A stretch of DNA of 38,400 nucleotides. Origin: Actinomycetota bacterium. GTDB lineage: Bacteria; Actinomycetota; Actinomycetes; S36-B12; UBA5976. The DNA lies in NCBI GenBank assembly GCA_009923375.1, contig RFTO01000001.1, positions 1 through 38,400 on the forward strand, written 5' to 3'. Positions 24,427-33,388 of this stretch are shown here, piece by piece. Below the pieces are notes generated by a model. It did no database searches. It saw only the letters and a list, made by a program, of their open reading frames with translations, and was not told the DNA's origin. The stretch's first letter is position 1; the number at the start of each line of letters is the position of its first letter. Both the position numbers and the translations under genes were made by a program.

Positions 24427-24526
24427 CCGATGCGACGCGAGCGAAGCTCGCTTGGAGCAGCGGTAGTCACGCCGGAATCGGGAGGAGTCCCGTGTAGCGG
24501 GCGACGGCTCCGTCAGGCGGCTCCGA
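24413..24526. repeat. Direct repeat of the tRNA-Thr 3' end flanking a hairpin-rich segment
   Basis: The 18 bases 24413-24430 recur exactly at 24509-24526. Upstream of the second copy GACGG is also kept, so the T-stem (GACGG/CCGTC) and acceptor strand are both duplicated, with the T-loop cut to two bases. Between the copies are hairpins GCGAGC-GAA-GCTCGC (24437-24451) and CGGGA-GGAG-TCCCG (24479-24492). This could be an attachment-site pair of a lost element, or a decayed tRNA copy. Confidence 0.75.
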
Positions 24527-24604
24527 ATTCCATGCCCGTCCAGGTTATTGAGGCAAACGAAATGTCGTGGAAATGACCTATCCGCGCGCCTAGGGTTGAC
24601 CCCC

Positions 24605-24730
24605 ATGATGGGAGAGCCCGACCAGTGTCCTGCGTGCGAGTCCATTCAAATGGAGCGCAGAGGCGGCAAAGATATGTGTCCGCGTTGTCATTACATCCAA
24701 CCGTGCTGCGACGGCGGGAAATGCGGCTGA
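24605..24730 (+). CDS. Small zinc-ribbon-like protein, 41 residues
   Basis: Frame MMGEPDQCPACESIQMERR then CPRCHYIQPCCDGGKCG. CPxC and CPRC, 16 residues apart between first cysteines, form a treble-clef or ribbon-type zinc site; a further CC and a terminal Cys could bind another metal. Start ATG 24605 (or 24608) has only a weak AGGG site about ten bases upstream. I do not recognise a named family. It stands alone between tRNA-Thr and the large secreted protein. Confidence 0.6.
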   Translation: MMGEPDQCPACESIQMERRGGKDMCPRCHYIQPCCDGGKCG

Positions 24731-24829
24731 GTAGCCCGGGGTTAGTGCCGCCCGGAAAAGTGACCAAGAAATTCGACAATTACGACAAGTTTCCGCCGGG
24801 GCAGTTCTAGCCAAGCCGGGTTTGGTGGG

Positions 24830-24848
24830 ATAAGGTTTCCTTACCTAT
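24830..24848. promoter_or_regulatory. Palindromic operator candidate resembling a DtxR/IdeR iron box
   Basis: ATAAGGTTTCCTTACCTAT matches about 12 of 19 bases of the DtxR/IdeR consensus, with the right half (CCTtACCTA) strongest, and contains the inverted repeat TAAGG-TTT-CCTTA. It ends 27 bases before the start of the large secreted protein, in the place of a promoter. The call rests on hand comparison only. Confidence 0.35.
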
Positions 24849-24875
24849 GTTTTCCAAAGTTAGGGAGACGCTCTC

Positions 24876-27800
24876 GTGCGATTCATGAAGCCGACCGTTA
24901 CGGCATCGACCTTTGCGACCAGACGATCAGCGACGACGCTGCGCGCCCGTGTGGCCTCATTTCTCGCGGCGGTCATCACCGTTGCAGGGATTGGTATGTC
25001 CGCGGCGGTCACGCCGGCTGCTGCTGCCGACTTACCGTCTTCAGATGCGACGCTGTCAAATCTCTCATTCACCGCAGATGGCAAGCCGCAGGGATTCTTC
25101 CCAGCATTCACGCCGACCTGGACTGAATTCTCGGTTTCTTTGCGCGCCGAGCAGCTTGCATTCGGTTGTTCATTTACGAAGAGCGACGCGGGTGCAACAG
25201 CAGTAGTGGCGCCAGCATGCAGTTCCGTCGTTTTCAGGAAAAATGTTTATGAAACCAAACTGGTCACGATCACAGTTACTGCCGCCGATGGCGTCTCGAT
25301 GTTCGTTTACAAGGTCACTGTGGTTCACAGTCTGCCGATTAGTTCGAAGGTTGCACTCAAGAACATCTCCAGCAAGGGTTACAAACTTTCACCGAAATTT
25401 GATGGCAAGAAGAGTTTGTTTTACATGATCACGACGAAGCCGCGCGCAAGCCGCGTGACGATTGGCGCATCAGCATCAGGTGCGACCAAGGCGACGACTC
25501 TCAATCCAAAGAGTTGGTCGACAAATGGTCTGAATATTGTCACGATCCAGACTAAGAATGGGAAGCTCTCTGGCGCCTACACGGTTGCCATTTTGGTGCC
25601 CGCTTATCCGACAGCGACGCAATCAAATATTCAGGATTTCAACGGCGGCTTCAGTGTCGACGTGAGCACTGCCAATGGCACCGTTGACATGAGAAAGACG
25701 ACCGCGGTACTCACACCCATGCAGAAAGCCGCCTGCTACGACCCAGGACAGCCCTCTCTTGCGACCACCAAATCTGGTGCCATTACAACCATCTACGTCA
25801 CGAACGTGGGTCCTGGATGTGCTGTCTCACTCAAAACGACAATCCTGCCAGGGCTGAACTTCCTGCCAATCGCACCGTTGGTCACTAATCGCACCGTGTT
25901 GAATCAGATTGACTGGAGTGCGACCAGCCCAGTGGGCACGTTGGATGGCTTTACTGCCGATTTCAGTGTTCTTAACGCTGAGGTGACATGTACCGTCGCG
26001 GGCTCTACGAAGAACTACTGCACATTCAGCCGAAATGCAGACGAGAACGCTCGCCGCGATGGCCAGCTGAAGTTGACAGGACAAGCACTCGACACGAACC
26101 AAACCGTCACAGTGAAGTTCACACCTGACGCAGCAACCTCACCCAAGGCACCAATCACGGTCACAGCACGAACGTTGAAGGACGTTGCTCACCTAGACCT
26201 GACGTCAACCACGGTGCAGCCAAGTGGATTCTCAGTGGGCGCGACGTTAAAGCCTGGCACGTTGGTAACGGCAAGAATCCAACTTGCGGGCGCTTCCGCA
26301 ACTTCAACTACGTGTATCAGCAAGTCCTTACCTCGCTTGCGCGAAGCAGGGTCGGACACTGCTGCGGCGACATTGGACCTCGCAAGTACCACGACTGACA
26401 AGGTCACCACTGTTTATGCAGTCGGTGTCTACACGGACTGCCTCGCGCAGATCACGATGAACGTCACGGGTAACACTGGCTATGCAACGCCCGCGACTGC
26501 AGCTGAACAACAGAAGACTGCGATTGGTACAGGTGGTGAAGCAGTTGCCAGTTTGAGTCGCTCAATTCAACGTACCGCGGACGGTTTCATCGTCACCTAC
26601 AGCACCTTCGGCGGCACCATTCCTTGCCCCACGTTGACGGATCTGAGCAGGGCAGGTCGTATCTCTGTCGCCTGTTCCGGCGGCACCATCACGGTGTCGG
26701 GAGCCCTCCCGGGTGAGACTGTCAGTTTGGACGTTGTCTTCAACACCGCTGCTGGCTTTAAAGCCCCAGTCGGCGCTTTGTCGTTCACTGGCCAGGCCAA
26801 CTTCGGGGTCGCAACTCTCAAGGCGGGTGCCGACTCCGTGAGCAAGCTCGGTGAGGGTTTCCGATTCAACGTCGCCGGAGTTCACTGCACCCCAACTGTT
26901 GAAATCAGCGATTACAACACAACATCAACACCAACAGTGAGCCTGAAGAACGGCATCGCCACTGTGGTTGGCATGAAATTTGACCCCACCAACCCGGGTG
27001 CCGATCGTGTGGCCACTGTTCTCGTCGGTTGCACGCCAGACACTGGTTATGACGCACCGGATCCTGTGTCAGTTACGGGAATGACGGCGGCCTTCAACGG
27101 TGTCTACAACATTGCGCCCCCCACGTTGACAGTGGACTGCCTCACTGTTACTTGCCCAACCTTCACTACCGTGCCGGGCACGATGACACTGCACACCTCC
27201 ATCGTGGACTGGGTGTTCCCCCCAACCTCGAAGATCGATTTCCAGTACTCGTGGGAGCGCAGCATCAAAACTGATCCAGCGCAGGTGTGCACAAGCTTTG
27301 TGACGATCCCAGGTGAGACCACTGACTTCTATATGTCGCTTCCTGCCGCATCCGATACCTGCGTACGCGCATGGGTGACTCCCATCCTGACCGATCAGAA
27401 CGGAAACATTCTCAAGGGCGACCCGGTGGCCACTAACAATGTGCCAGTTGAAGTCAAGCCAAGCTACCAGCGCATTAACGGCCTCCCTCACGTATCCGCT
27501 CCCGATGGTGCTGCCACCTTTGGAACGCCAGTAACCAGCACGATTGGCTACTGGAACGGCCTCGCTGGGGCAACGGCAACCTACAAGTGGCAACGTTGTG
27601 ATGTAACCGGAGCAGCCAGTCTCGAGGAGGCGCAGACGACGAAGCCAGATCAACCGCAACCGTCGATCCTGACCAACTGTTCATCACATTGGACTGACAT
27701 CGATCCGAAAACACACCCAACCGCGACATCGCAGACCATGTATGTCTCGGAGGATCAGATTGGCACGAATTTGCGTGCTGTTGTAACAGTGACTAATGCT

Positions 27801-28226
27801 CTGGGCACAGCGACAATGGAATCCGATATCTTCGCTGTTCCAGCAACCACAGAGGCGATCGCCACAGTGACAGGTGCTACTCCGAAGAATGTGGGAGCAC
27901 CTGAAATTAAGGCGGCGTGGAACAACAACGTTGTCTTGGGTCGACCACTTGAGGTGTCGGCGACAGGGACATGGACCAACGCAGCTGGCTTGCGGGTCAC
28001 CTGGGAATGGCAGTACCGAGCTTCTGGGGATGCTGGTTGGGACACGAGTGATTACTACGTAGACGAGCAGAGCGTGACATACCCGAATTCATGGGGTGCC
28101 ACCACGTTTGCGGGCGACTACCGAGTGGTCGAGTTCCTCGTTGATGCCGATGGAAACACGGTATTCGACGGGAACGGAAGCCGTGTTGAGGGTTACTCCA
28201 ACGTGATTCACGTGGATGCACCCTGA
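24876..28226 (+). CDS. Large secreted beta-sandwich repeat protein (cadherin-like and Ig-like domains)
   Basis: 1116 residues from GTG 24876, with AGGGAGA seven bases upstream. The signal peptide (basic region, hydrophobic core SFLAAVITVAGIGMSAA, cleavage near AAA/AD about residue 50) predicts export. Two cadherin-like beta-sandwich domains follow (about 52-150 and 155-250; the first begins SDATLSNLSFTADG). Then come about five diverged units starting near residues 254, 355, 449, 568 and 659, each opening with a GF-x-V/A motif and carrying paired cysteines; several end in GY-x-(A)P. The C-terminal part has Ig-like modules with the YKWQRCDVTG and WEWQYRAS motifs found in bacterial surface proteins. 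No LPxTG or membrane anchor is seen, so it is released or non-covalently bound. Function unknown; adhesion or surface-layer role is a guess. Confidence 0.85.
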   Translation: MRFMKPTVTASTFATRRSATTLRARVASFLAAVITVAGIGMSAAVTPAAAADLPSSDATLSNLSFTADGKPQGFFPAFTPTWTEFSVSLRAEQLAFGCSFTKSDAGATAVVAPACSSVVFRKNVYETKLVTITVTAADGVSMFVYKVTVVHSLPISSKVALKNISSKGYKLSPKFDGKKSLFYMITTKPRASRVTIGASASGATKATTLNPKSWSTNGLNIVTIQTKNGKLSGAYTVAILVPAYPTATQSNIQDFNGGFSVDVSTANGTVDMRKTTAVLTPMQKAACYDPGQPSLATTKSGAITTIYVTNVGPGCAVSLKTTILPGLNFLPIAPLVTNRTVLNQIDWSATSPVGTLDGFTADFSVLNAEVTCTVAGSTKNYCTFSRNADENARRDGQLKLTGQALDTNQTVTVKFTPDAATSPKAPITVTARTLKDVAHLDLTSTTVQPSGFSVGATLKPGTLVTARIQLAGASATSTTCISKSLPRLREAGSDTAAATLDLASTTTDKVTTVYAVGVYTDCLAQITMNVTGNTGYATPATAAEQQKTAIGTGGEAVASLSRSIQRTADGFIVTYSTFGGTIPCPTLTDLSRAGRISVACSGGTITVSGALPGETVSLDVVFNTAAGFKAPVGALSFTGQANFGVATLKAGADSVSKLGEGFRFNVAGVHCTPTVEISDYNTTSTPTVSLKNGIATVVGMKFDPTNPGADRVATVLVGCTPDTGYDAPDPVSVTGMTAAFNGVYNIAPPTLTVDCLTVTCPTFTTVPGTMTLHTSIVDWVFPPTSKIDFQYSWERSIKTDPAQVCTSFVTIPGETTDFYMSLPAASDTCVRAWVTPILTDQNGNILKGDPVATNNVPVEVKPSYQRINGLPHVSAPDGAATFGTPVTSTIGYWNGLAGATATYKWQRCDVTGAASLEEAQTTKPDQPQPSILTNCSSHWTDIDPKTHPTATSQTMYVSEDQIGTNLRAVVTVTNALGTATMESDIFAVPATTEAIATVTGATPKNVGAPEIKAAWNNNVVLGRPLEVSATGTWTNAAGLRVTWEWQYRASGDAGWDTSDYYVDEQSVTYPNSWGATTFAGDYRVVEFLVDADGNTVFDGNGSRVEGYSNVIHVDAP

Positions 28227-28237
28227 TCTGTTAGTCC

Positions 28238-29227
28238 GTGATTGACCCAAGTGAAGGCGTTCGGCGTGCTCTGAATGAGTACACCGGACGCCTTCCTGGC
28301 GTTCCATTGCTGATTGGCTGCTCCGGTGGTCCAGATTCGCTCGCACTTGTCCACTTGGCCCTGCAAGCGCGTGACGAAGCGGCGCTTGCTCCAATACACG
28401 TGGGGGTCGTCGATCATCAATTGCAGCCAGGTTCCGCGCAGGTTGCTCAACGGGCAATTGAAGCAGCAAAGTCCCTGGGTGCCGATGAGTGTCACCTCTT
28501 GACCGTGACAGTGGATATTCACGGGCAAGGGATTGAAGCGGCAGCACGGTCGGCGCGACGTGAGGCGTTGGCCGAATGTGCAAGGAGAATCGGAGCCTTT
28601 GAAGTGTGGCTTGGCCACACACTTGATGACCAAGCAGAAACCGTCTTACTCGGACTGGCGCGAGGGTCGGGGGCGAGGTCGCTGGCAGGAATGCCGGATA
28701 ACGATGGGATGTGGGCTCGCCCCTTGCTGCGCAGCCGCCGCACGGATGTCCATGCATGTTTACCCGCGGATACAGCGGCCTGGGCCGATCCGCATAACGA
28801 GGATCCTCGGTTCCTGCGACCGCGCGTCCGACATGACCTCATGCCAGTGCTGGAAGCTGTCCTGGGCGAGCGAGCCGTTGAAGGGTTAGCCCGAACGGCG
28901 GACTTGCTGCGTGCCGATGACATCGCCCTTCGAAGAATGGCGGCGACGTTTGCAGGTGAGGTTCTGATTGAGGCCACTGACAACCAGGTTGTTTTCGATC
29001 GATCGAGTTTGCGTGGCGGTCCCTCGGCTCTTCGGCAGCGCGTCTTGCGCGAGGCGCTGGTTCGGCTGGGTAGTCCCGCATCAGAGTTGACGTCGAGGCA
29101 TTACGCCCGAATTGATGCGGCACTTGGTGGCCGAGGAACTGTGGGTCCGTTAGCGATGCCAGGCGCCGTCGAGGTCCTCGCTGAATCCGACCGACTCACT
29201 GTTCGCAAGCAGCACGGCCACTCCTAG
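28238..29227 (+). CDS. tilS: tRNA(Ile)-lysidine synthetase
   Basis: 329 residues from GTG 28238. Modifies C34 of tRNA-Ile(CAU) to lysidine. The PP-loop SGGPDS lies at about residues 29-34 and HTLDDQAETVLLGLARG is the second conserved block. The C-terminal substrate-binding domain is short, as in other actinobacteria. It starts 11 bases after the large secreted protein and leads the hpt-ftsH-fol series. Confidence 0.95.
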   Translation: MIDPSEGVRRALNEYTGRLPGVPLLIGCSGGPDSLALVHLALQARDEAALAPIHVGVVDHQLQPGSAQVAQRAIEAAKSLGADECHLLTVTVDIHGQGIEAAARSARREALAECARRIGAFEVWLGHTLDDQAETVLLGLARGSGARSLAGMPDNDGMWARPLLRSRRTDVHACLPADTAAWADPHNEDPRFLRPRVRHDLMPVLEAVLGERAVEGLARTADLLRADDIALRRMAATFAGEVLIEATDNQVVFDRSSLRGGPSALRQRVLREALVRLGSPASELTSRHYARIDAALGGRGTVGPLAMPGAVEVLAESDRLTVRKQHGHS

Positions 29228-29300
29228 GCTTCGTCACATCACAGCGGATGCCGCTAGGTGAGTTCCCAGAGTTGGCTGGACGGACAGAGGTGGAGCAGGC

Positions 29301-29858
29301 ATGGATCACGAGGAAATCGCTGAGGATCTCGGCAGCATCGTCGTCACACAGGAGCAAATCTCCGTGCGAATCCGAGAACTCGCGGCCCACGTACACGAGG
29401 ATTACAAAGATCAAGACTTGCTGCTCGTCGGCGTGCTCAAAGGTGCTGTGATGCTGATGGCAGACCTTTCCCGTGCTCTGCCGCGCCTGGTTGAGATGGA
29501 CTGGATGGCGGTGTCCTCTTACGGCTACGGCACCCGCTCAAGCGGCGTCGTTCGCATTCTTAAAGATCTCGACGGTGACCTCAATGGCCGCAATGTTCTC
29601 GTTGTGGAGGACATCTTGGACTCCGGGCTGACTCTGTCCTGGCTGGTGCAGAACCTGCGCAGCCGTGGGGCAGCTTCGGTGGAGGTGCTCTGCTTGCTGC
29701 GCAAGCCATCAGCGGTGAAGGTCGATGTGCCGGTGAAATATCTCGGCTTCGACATTCCCGATGAGTTCGTGGTCGGTTTCGGTTTGGATTACGCGGAGCA
29801 GTACCGAAACCTGACCTGTGTGGCCGCATTGGCACCGCATGTGTACGAGCAGGCGTAG
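29301..29858 (+). CDS. hpt: Hypoxanthine phosphoribosyltransferase
   Basis: 185 residues from ATG 29301, with GGAG upstream. Salvages hypoxanthine and guanine with PRPP. The PRPP-binding motif VLVVEDILDSGLTL is at about residues 99-112, the hood residues are in LLVGVLKGAVMLMADL, and YLGFDIPDEFVVGFGLDYAE is the C-terminal purine-binding segment. Standard neighbour of tilS and ftsH in actinobacteria. Confidence 0.96.
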   Translation: MDHEEIAEDLGSIVVTQEQISVRIRELAAHVHEDYKDQDLLLVGVLKGAVMLMADLSRALPRLVEMDWMAVSSYGYGTRSSGVVRILKDLDGDLNGRNVLVVEDILDSGLTLSWLVQNLRSRGAASVEVLCLLRKPSAVKVDVPVKYLGFDIPDEFVVGFGLDYAEQYRNLTCVAALAPHVYEQA

Positions 29859-29996
29859 CCCGGGGGCACACACTGGGTTCGGCACTCGCTGAGCGCACAT
29901 ATCCATGTCAGGCATACGCTTGCCAGCGGTGCTCCACACGGGGGCGACGCGTTCAACTGACGAAGGGAGTCGGGTCCCACGGGACCTGGGTGACGG

Positions 29997-31913
29997 GTGA
30001 AGAGACTGTTTCGCGGTCCACTGAGTTGGATCATCTTGATTGTGCTAGCTGTCGTTGTGGTCACGAATGTGCTCTCGGGTATGGGTGGTCCCACGAATGT
30101 GGAGACTCACCAGGCCTATAAGTCCATCACACAGCTGCACCCCGGAACGAAGGCGCATGTCCTCATCGTCGACGGCGACCAGTCGTTGGTCGTAACCAAG
30201 GATGATGGATCTCAAATCGCCACGCAATTCAATGAAGGCCAACAGGCCACAATCATCGACCTTGCACGCAAGCAGGGTCTTGCCTGGAATTCAACCCGCC
30301 CGCACACGAGCATCTGGATGTCAATCCTGATTTCGATGCTGCCGATCGTGTTCATGCTTTTGCTTTTGTTCTTCTTCATCAATCAGTCGCAAGGTGGCGG
30401 CAGCAAGATTATGAACTTCGGTAAGGCGCGCACTAAAGCCGTCTCGAAGGACATGCCGAAGACCACCTTCGCAGATGTTGCGGGGGTGGAGGAGGCGGTT
30501 GAGGAGCTGCAGGAAATCAAGGACTTCCTTGCCGACCCGGCCAAGTTCACCAAAGTTGGCGCCAGGATCCCTAAGGGTGTACTGCTTTACGGCCCGCCGG
30601 GAACTGGAAAGACCTTGCTCGCCCGCGCGGTGGCCGGCGAAGCGGGTGTTCCGTTCTTCTCAATCTCTGGATCTGATTTCGTGGAGATGTTCGTAGGTGT
30701 TGGTGCAAGCCGAGTTCGTGACCTCTTCGAGCAGGCTAAGGCGGCCGCCCCGGCCATCATTTTCGTGGATGAAATTGATGCAGTTGGACGCCACCGTGGT
30801 GCCGGGCTCGGCGGTGGGCACGACGAGCGCGAGCAGACACTTAACCAGTTGTTGGTTGAGATGGACGGCTTTGATGTTAGCGGCGGGGTCATTCTGATCG
30901 CTGCGACGAACCGCCCCGACATCCTTGACCCAGCGCTGCTGCGCCCTGGCCGTTTCGATCGACAGATTTCAGTGGATGCACCCAACCTCGACGGCCGCGA
31001 GGCCATCCTGAAAGTGCATGCCTCGGGCAAACCTTTCTCCGAAGATGTCGATCTTCGGGCGGTCGCTCGCCGGACGCCAGGTTTCACTGGAGCCGATCTT
31101 GCGAACGTGCTCAACGAGGCGGCGCTACTCACGGCTCGCATGAGCGCATCGCAGATTACGAATGAAATTCTCGATGAGTCCATCGATCGCGTGATTGCCG
31201 GACCACAGAAGCGGACTCGCGTTATGGATGATCACGAGAAGCTCATCACGGCCTATCACGAAGGTGGGCACGCTCTCGTGGCCGCAGCCTTGCCGAACAC
31301 TGACCCAGTGCACAAGATCACCATCTTGCCGCGCGGTCGCGCACTCGGCTACACCATGGTGCTGCCTGAGGATGACAAACACTCCACCACCCGAGCGCAG
31401 ATGCTGGACCAGCTGGCATACATGCTTGGCGGCCGCGCAGCCGAGGAATTGATCTTCCACGACCCCACCACGGGCGCCAGCAACGACATTGAGAAAGCCA
31501 CATCTGTGGCGCGGGCGATGGTTACTCAATTCGGTATGACAGAGCGACTTGGCGCAATCAAATACGGGCAGTCATCGGGCGAGGTGTTCCTCGGCCGCGA
31601 TATGGGCCACCAGCGCGATTACTCAGAGGAAGTCGCAGCAGCCATCGATGAGGAAATCCGCACACTGATCGACAATGCTCACCACGAGGCGTATGAAGTG
31701 CTGGCAGATAATCGCACCGTCCTTGATGCGTTAGTGGTGGAGTTGCTGGAGCGGGAAACATTGGACAAAGAGGAGGTGGCGCGAATCTTCGAACCATTAG
31801 TTCGTCGCGCCGCCCGCCCAGCCTGGACGGGCTCAACGCGTCGTGTGCCGAGTGATGCACCACCAGTGCAGGTCCCCGCTCGGTCGATTCCGTCGATGGA
31901 TCCTCCCGCGTAG
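29997..31913 (+). CDS. ftsH: ATP-dependent zinc metalloprotease FtsH
   Basis: 638 residues from GTG 29997. Membrane-bound quality-control protease. One helix at about residues 7-28, a small external domain, and a second helix at about 104-126. The AAA+ module has Walker A GPPGTGKT (about 200-207), Walker B IIFVDEID and the second region of homology ATNRPDILDPALLRPGRFDR. The zinc site HEGGH is at about 421-425. The ribosome site is weak and a small inverted repeat, GGTCCC-AC-GGGACC, lies about 10-20 bases before the start. The 138-base gap after hpt may hold its own promoter. Confidence 0.97.
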   Translation: MKRLFRGPLSWIILIVLAVVVVTNVLSGMGGPTNVETHQAYKSITQLHPGTKAHVLIVDGDQSLVVTKDDGSQIATQFNEGQQATIIDLARKQGLAWNSTRPHTSIWMSILISMLPIVFMLLLLFFFINQSQGGGSKIMNFGKARTKAVSKDMPKTTFADVAGVEEAVEELQEIKDFLADPAKFTKVGARIPKGVLLYGPPGTGKTLLARAVAGEAGVPFFSISGSDFVEMFVGVGASRVRDLFEQAKAAAPAIIFVDEIDAVGRHRGAGLGGGHDEREQTLNQLLVEMDGFDVSGGVILIAATNRPDILDPALLRPGRFDRQISVDAPNLDGREAILKVHASGKPFSEDVDLRAVARRTPGFTGADLANVLNEAALLTARMSASQITNEILDESIDRVIAGPQKRTRVMDDHEKLITAYHEGGHALVAAALPNTDPVHKITILPRGRALGYTMVLPEDDKHSTTRAQMLDQLAYMLGGRAAEELIFHDPTTGASNDIEKATSVARAMVTQFGMTERLGAIKYGQSSGEVFLGRDMGHQRDYSEEVAAAIDEEIRTLIDNAHHEAYEVLADNRTVLDALVVELLERETLDKEEVARIFEPLVRRAARPAWTGSTRRVPSDAPPVQVPARSIPSMDPPA

Positions 31914-31922
31914 GGCTAGGGC

Positions 31923-32561
31923 ATGTCATCACACTCCGCCGATAAATCTGGTGGCGAGCTGGGCATCGATCCAGTCACCGCATCAGTTGCTGCCGTAGGT
32001 GAGTTCGACGAAAGTGGCGCAGCGGCCGCCGTACGCGCGTTGCTCATCGCAATTGGCGAAGATCCAGAGCGAGACGGGCTGCTCAACACACCAGCGCGAG
32101 TTGCGCGCGCCTATCGGGAGCTAACAGAGGGACTTCGCGCCAACGAAGCCGATGTTCTAGGCACCACTTTCGACCTTGGGCATCAGGAGATGGTGCTTGT
32201 CCGTGACATCACGGTTCAGTCACTGTGTGAACACCATCTGATGCCCTTTCATGGCGTTGCCCATATCGGTTACATCCCCGGTAACGACGGCCGAATCACC
32301 GGATTGTCGAAACTGGCCCGTTTGGTTGATGTGTATGCCCGTCGACTCCAGGTACAAGAACGCATGACCACTCAGATTGCGGACGCCTTGATGTCCGTCC
32401 TTGGTGCGCTCGGATGCATCGTCGTTATCGAATGCGAGCACATGTGTATGTCCATGCGAGGTGTTCGCAAGCCAGCGTCACGGACCACGACCTCGGCTGT
32501 GCGCGGAGTGCTCAGGGATCCGGCCACGCGCGCCGAAGCCATGTCCCTCATCGTGAGGTAA
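31923..32561 (+). CDS. folE: GTP cyclohydrolase I
   Basis: 212 residues. First step of folate synthesis (GTP to dihydroneopterin triphosphate). The zinc ligand segment SLCEHHLMPFHGVAHIGY and the second Cys in ECEHMCMSMRGV are both present, with GLSKLARLVDVYARRLQVQE in the catalytic core. It begins ten bases after the ftsH stop and ends two bases before folP. Confidence 0.97.
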   Translation: MSSHSADKSGGELGIDPVTASVAAVGEFDESGAAAAVRALLIAIGEDPERDGLLNTPARVARAYRELTEGLRANEADVLGTTFDLGHQEMVLVRDITVQSLCEHHLMPFHGVAHIGYIPGNDGRITGLSKLARLVDVYARRLQVQERMTTQIADALMSVLGALGCIVVIECEHMCMSMRGVRKPASRTTTSAVRGVLRDPATRAEAMSLIVR

Positions 32562-32563
32562 CG

Positions 32564-33388
32564 ATGTCTCCGCTGGTGATGGGTATCCTCAACGTGACCC
32601 CGGACTCTTTTGCCGAGTCCATTCCTTTGGTGGTAGACGCCGCGGTGGATGTCAATGCGGCAGTTACTCGCGCCCTGATGGTTGTGGCCGACGGCGCCCA
32701 CATCGTCGATGTCGGTGGCGAGTCGACACGTCCCGGCGCTGAGCCCGTCTCGGAGGAAATCGAGCAGGCGCGAGTGTTGCCAGTGATCGAGGAACTCGCC
32801 AAACATAAGTTAGACATCAGCATCGATACACACCACTCGGCGACTGCAGCGGCGGCCATCTCGGCGGGCGCGAGCATCGTCAACGACGTCAGTTGCGGAG
32901 CAGACCCAGACATGTTCGCGCTCGTCGCAAAGCATGATGTTCGATACGTGCTCATGCACAATCGCGGCACGAGCGCGGATATGTACTCCCAGGCGGTATA
33001 CCGAAATATCGGCGCTGATGTCGCGGCTGAACTTGAGGATCGAGTGTCCAAGGCATTATCGGCTGGAGTCCGTCGAGAGCAGATCATCGTGGATCCCGGT
33101 ATCGGGTTTGCAAAGACCCGAGAGCAGAACTGGGAGCTACTGCGCAATCTGGGCAGCGTGATCGCGCTGGGGCTGCCTGTGCTGCTCGGTGTGAGCCGTA
33201 AGCGATTTTTGGGTGAACTCCTAGGCGCCGAAGGTAGCGCGCGAGGCGTCGAGGGTCGAGACGTGGCAACCGCTGCTTTCAGTATGTGGGCGGCGCAACT
33301 GGGCCTGTGGGGGGTGCGGGTGCATGATGTCCGCAGCACTGTGGACGTCCTCGCCGTGGCAGCCGCATTGGAGGTGGAGTGTGGATAG
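32564..33388 (+). CDS. folP: Dihydropteroate synthase
   Basis: 274 residues from ATG 32564, with GAGG six bases upstream. Joins pterin pyrophosphate to p-aminobenzoate. MGILNVTPDSFAES and DVGGESTRPGAEPVS are the family loops; SIDTHHSATA, IVDPGIGFAKT and LLGVSRKRFLG complete the TIM-barrel active site. Target of sulfonamides in general. It overlaps folB by eight bases. Confidence 0.97.
   Translation: MSPLVMGILNVTPDSFAESIPLVVDAAVDVNAAVTRALMVVADGAHIVDVGGESTRPGAEPVSEEIEQARVLPVIEELAKHKLDISIDTHHSATAAAAISAGASIVNDVSCGADPDMFALVAKHDVRYVLMHNRGTSADMYSQAVYRNIGADVAAELEDRVSKALSAGVRREQIIVDPGIGFAKTREQNWELLRNLGSVIALGLPVLLGVSRKRFLGELLGAEGSARGVEGRDVATAAFSMWAAQLGLWGVRVHDVRSTVDVLAVAAALEVECG

Noticed and set aside
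24721..24810. Short frame ending KKFDNYDKFPPGQF after the zinc-ribbon gene
   Set aside because: Under 30 codons, overlaps the zinc-ribbon end, no ribosome site and no recognised family.
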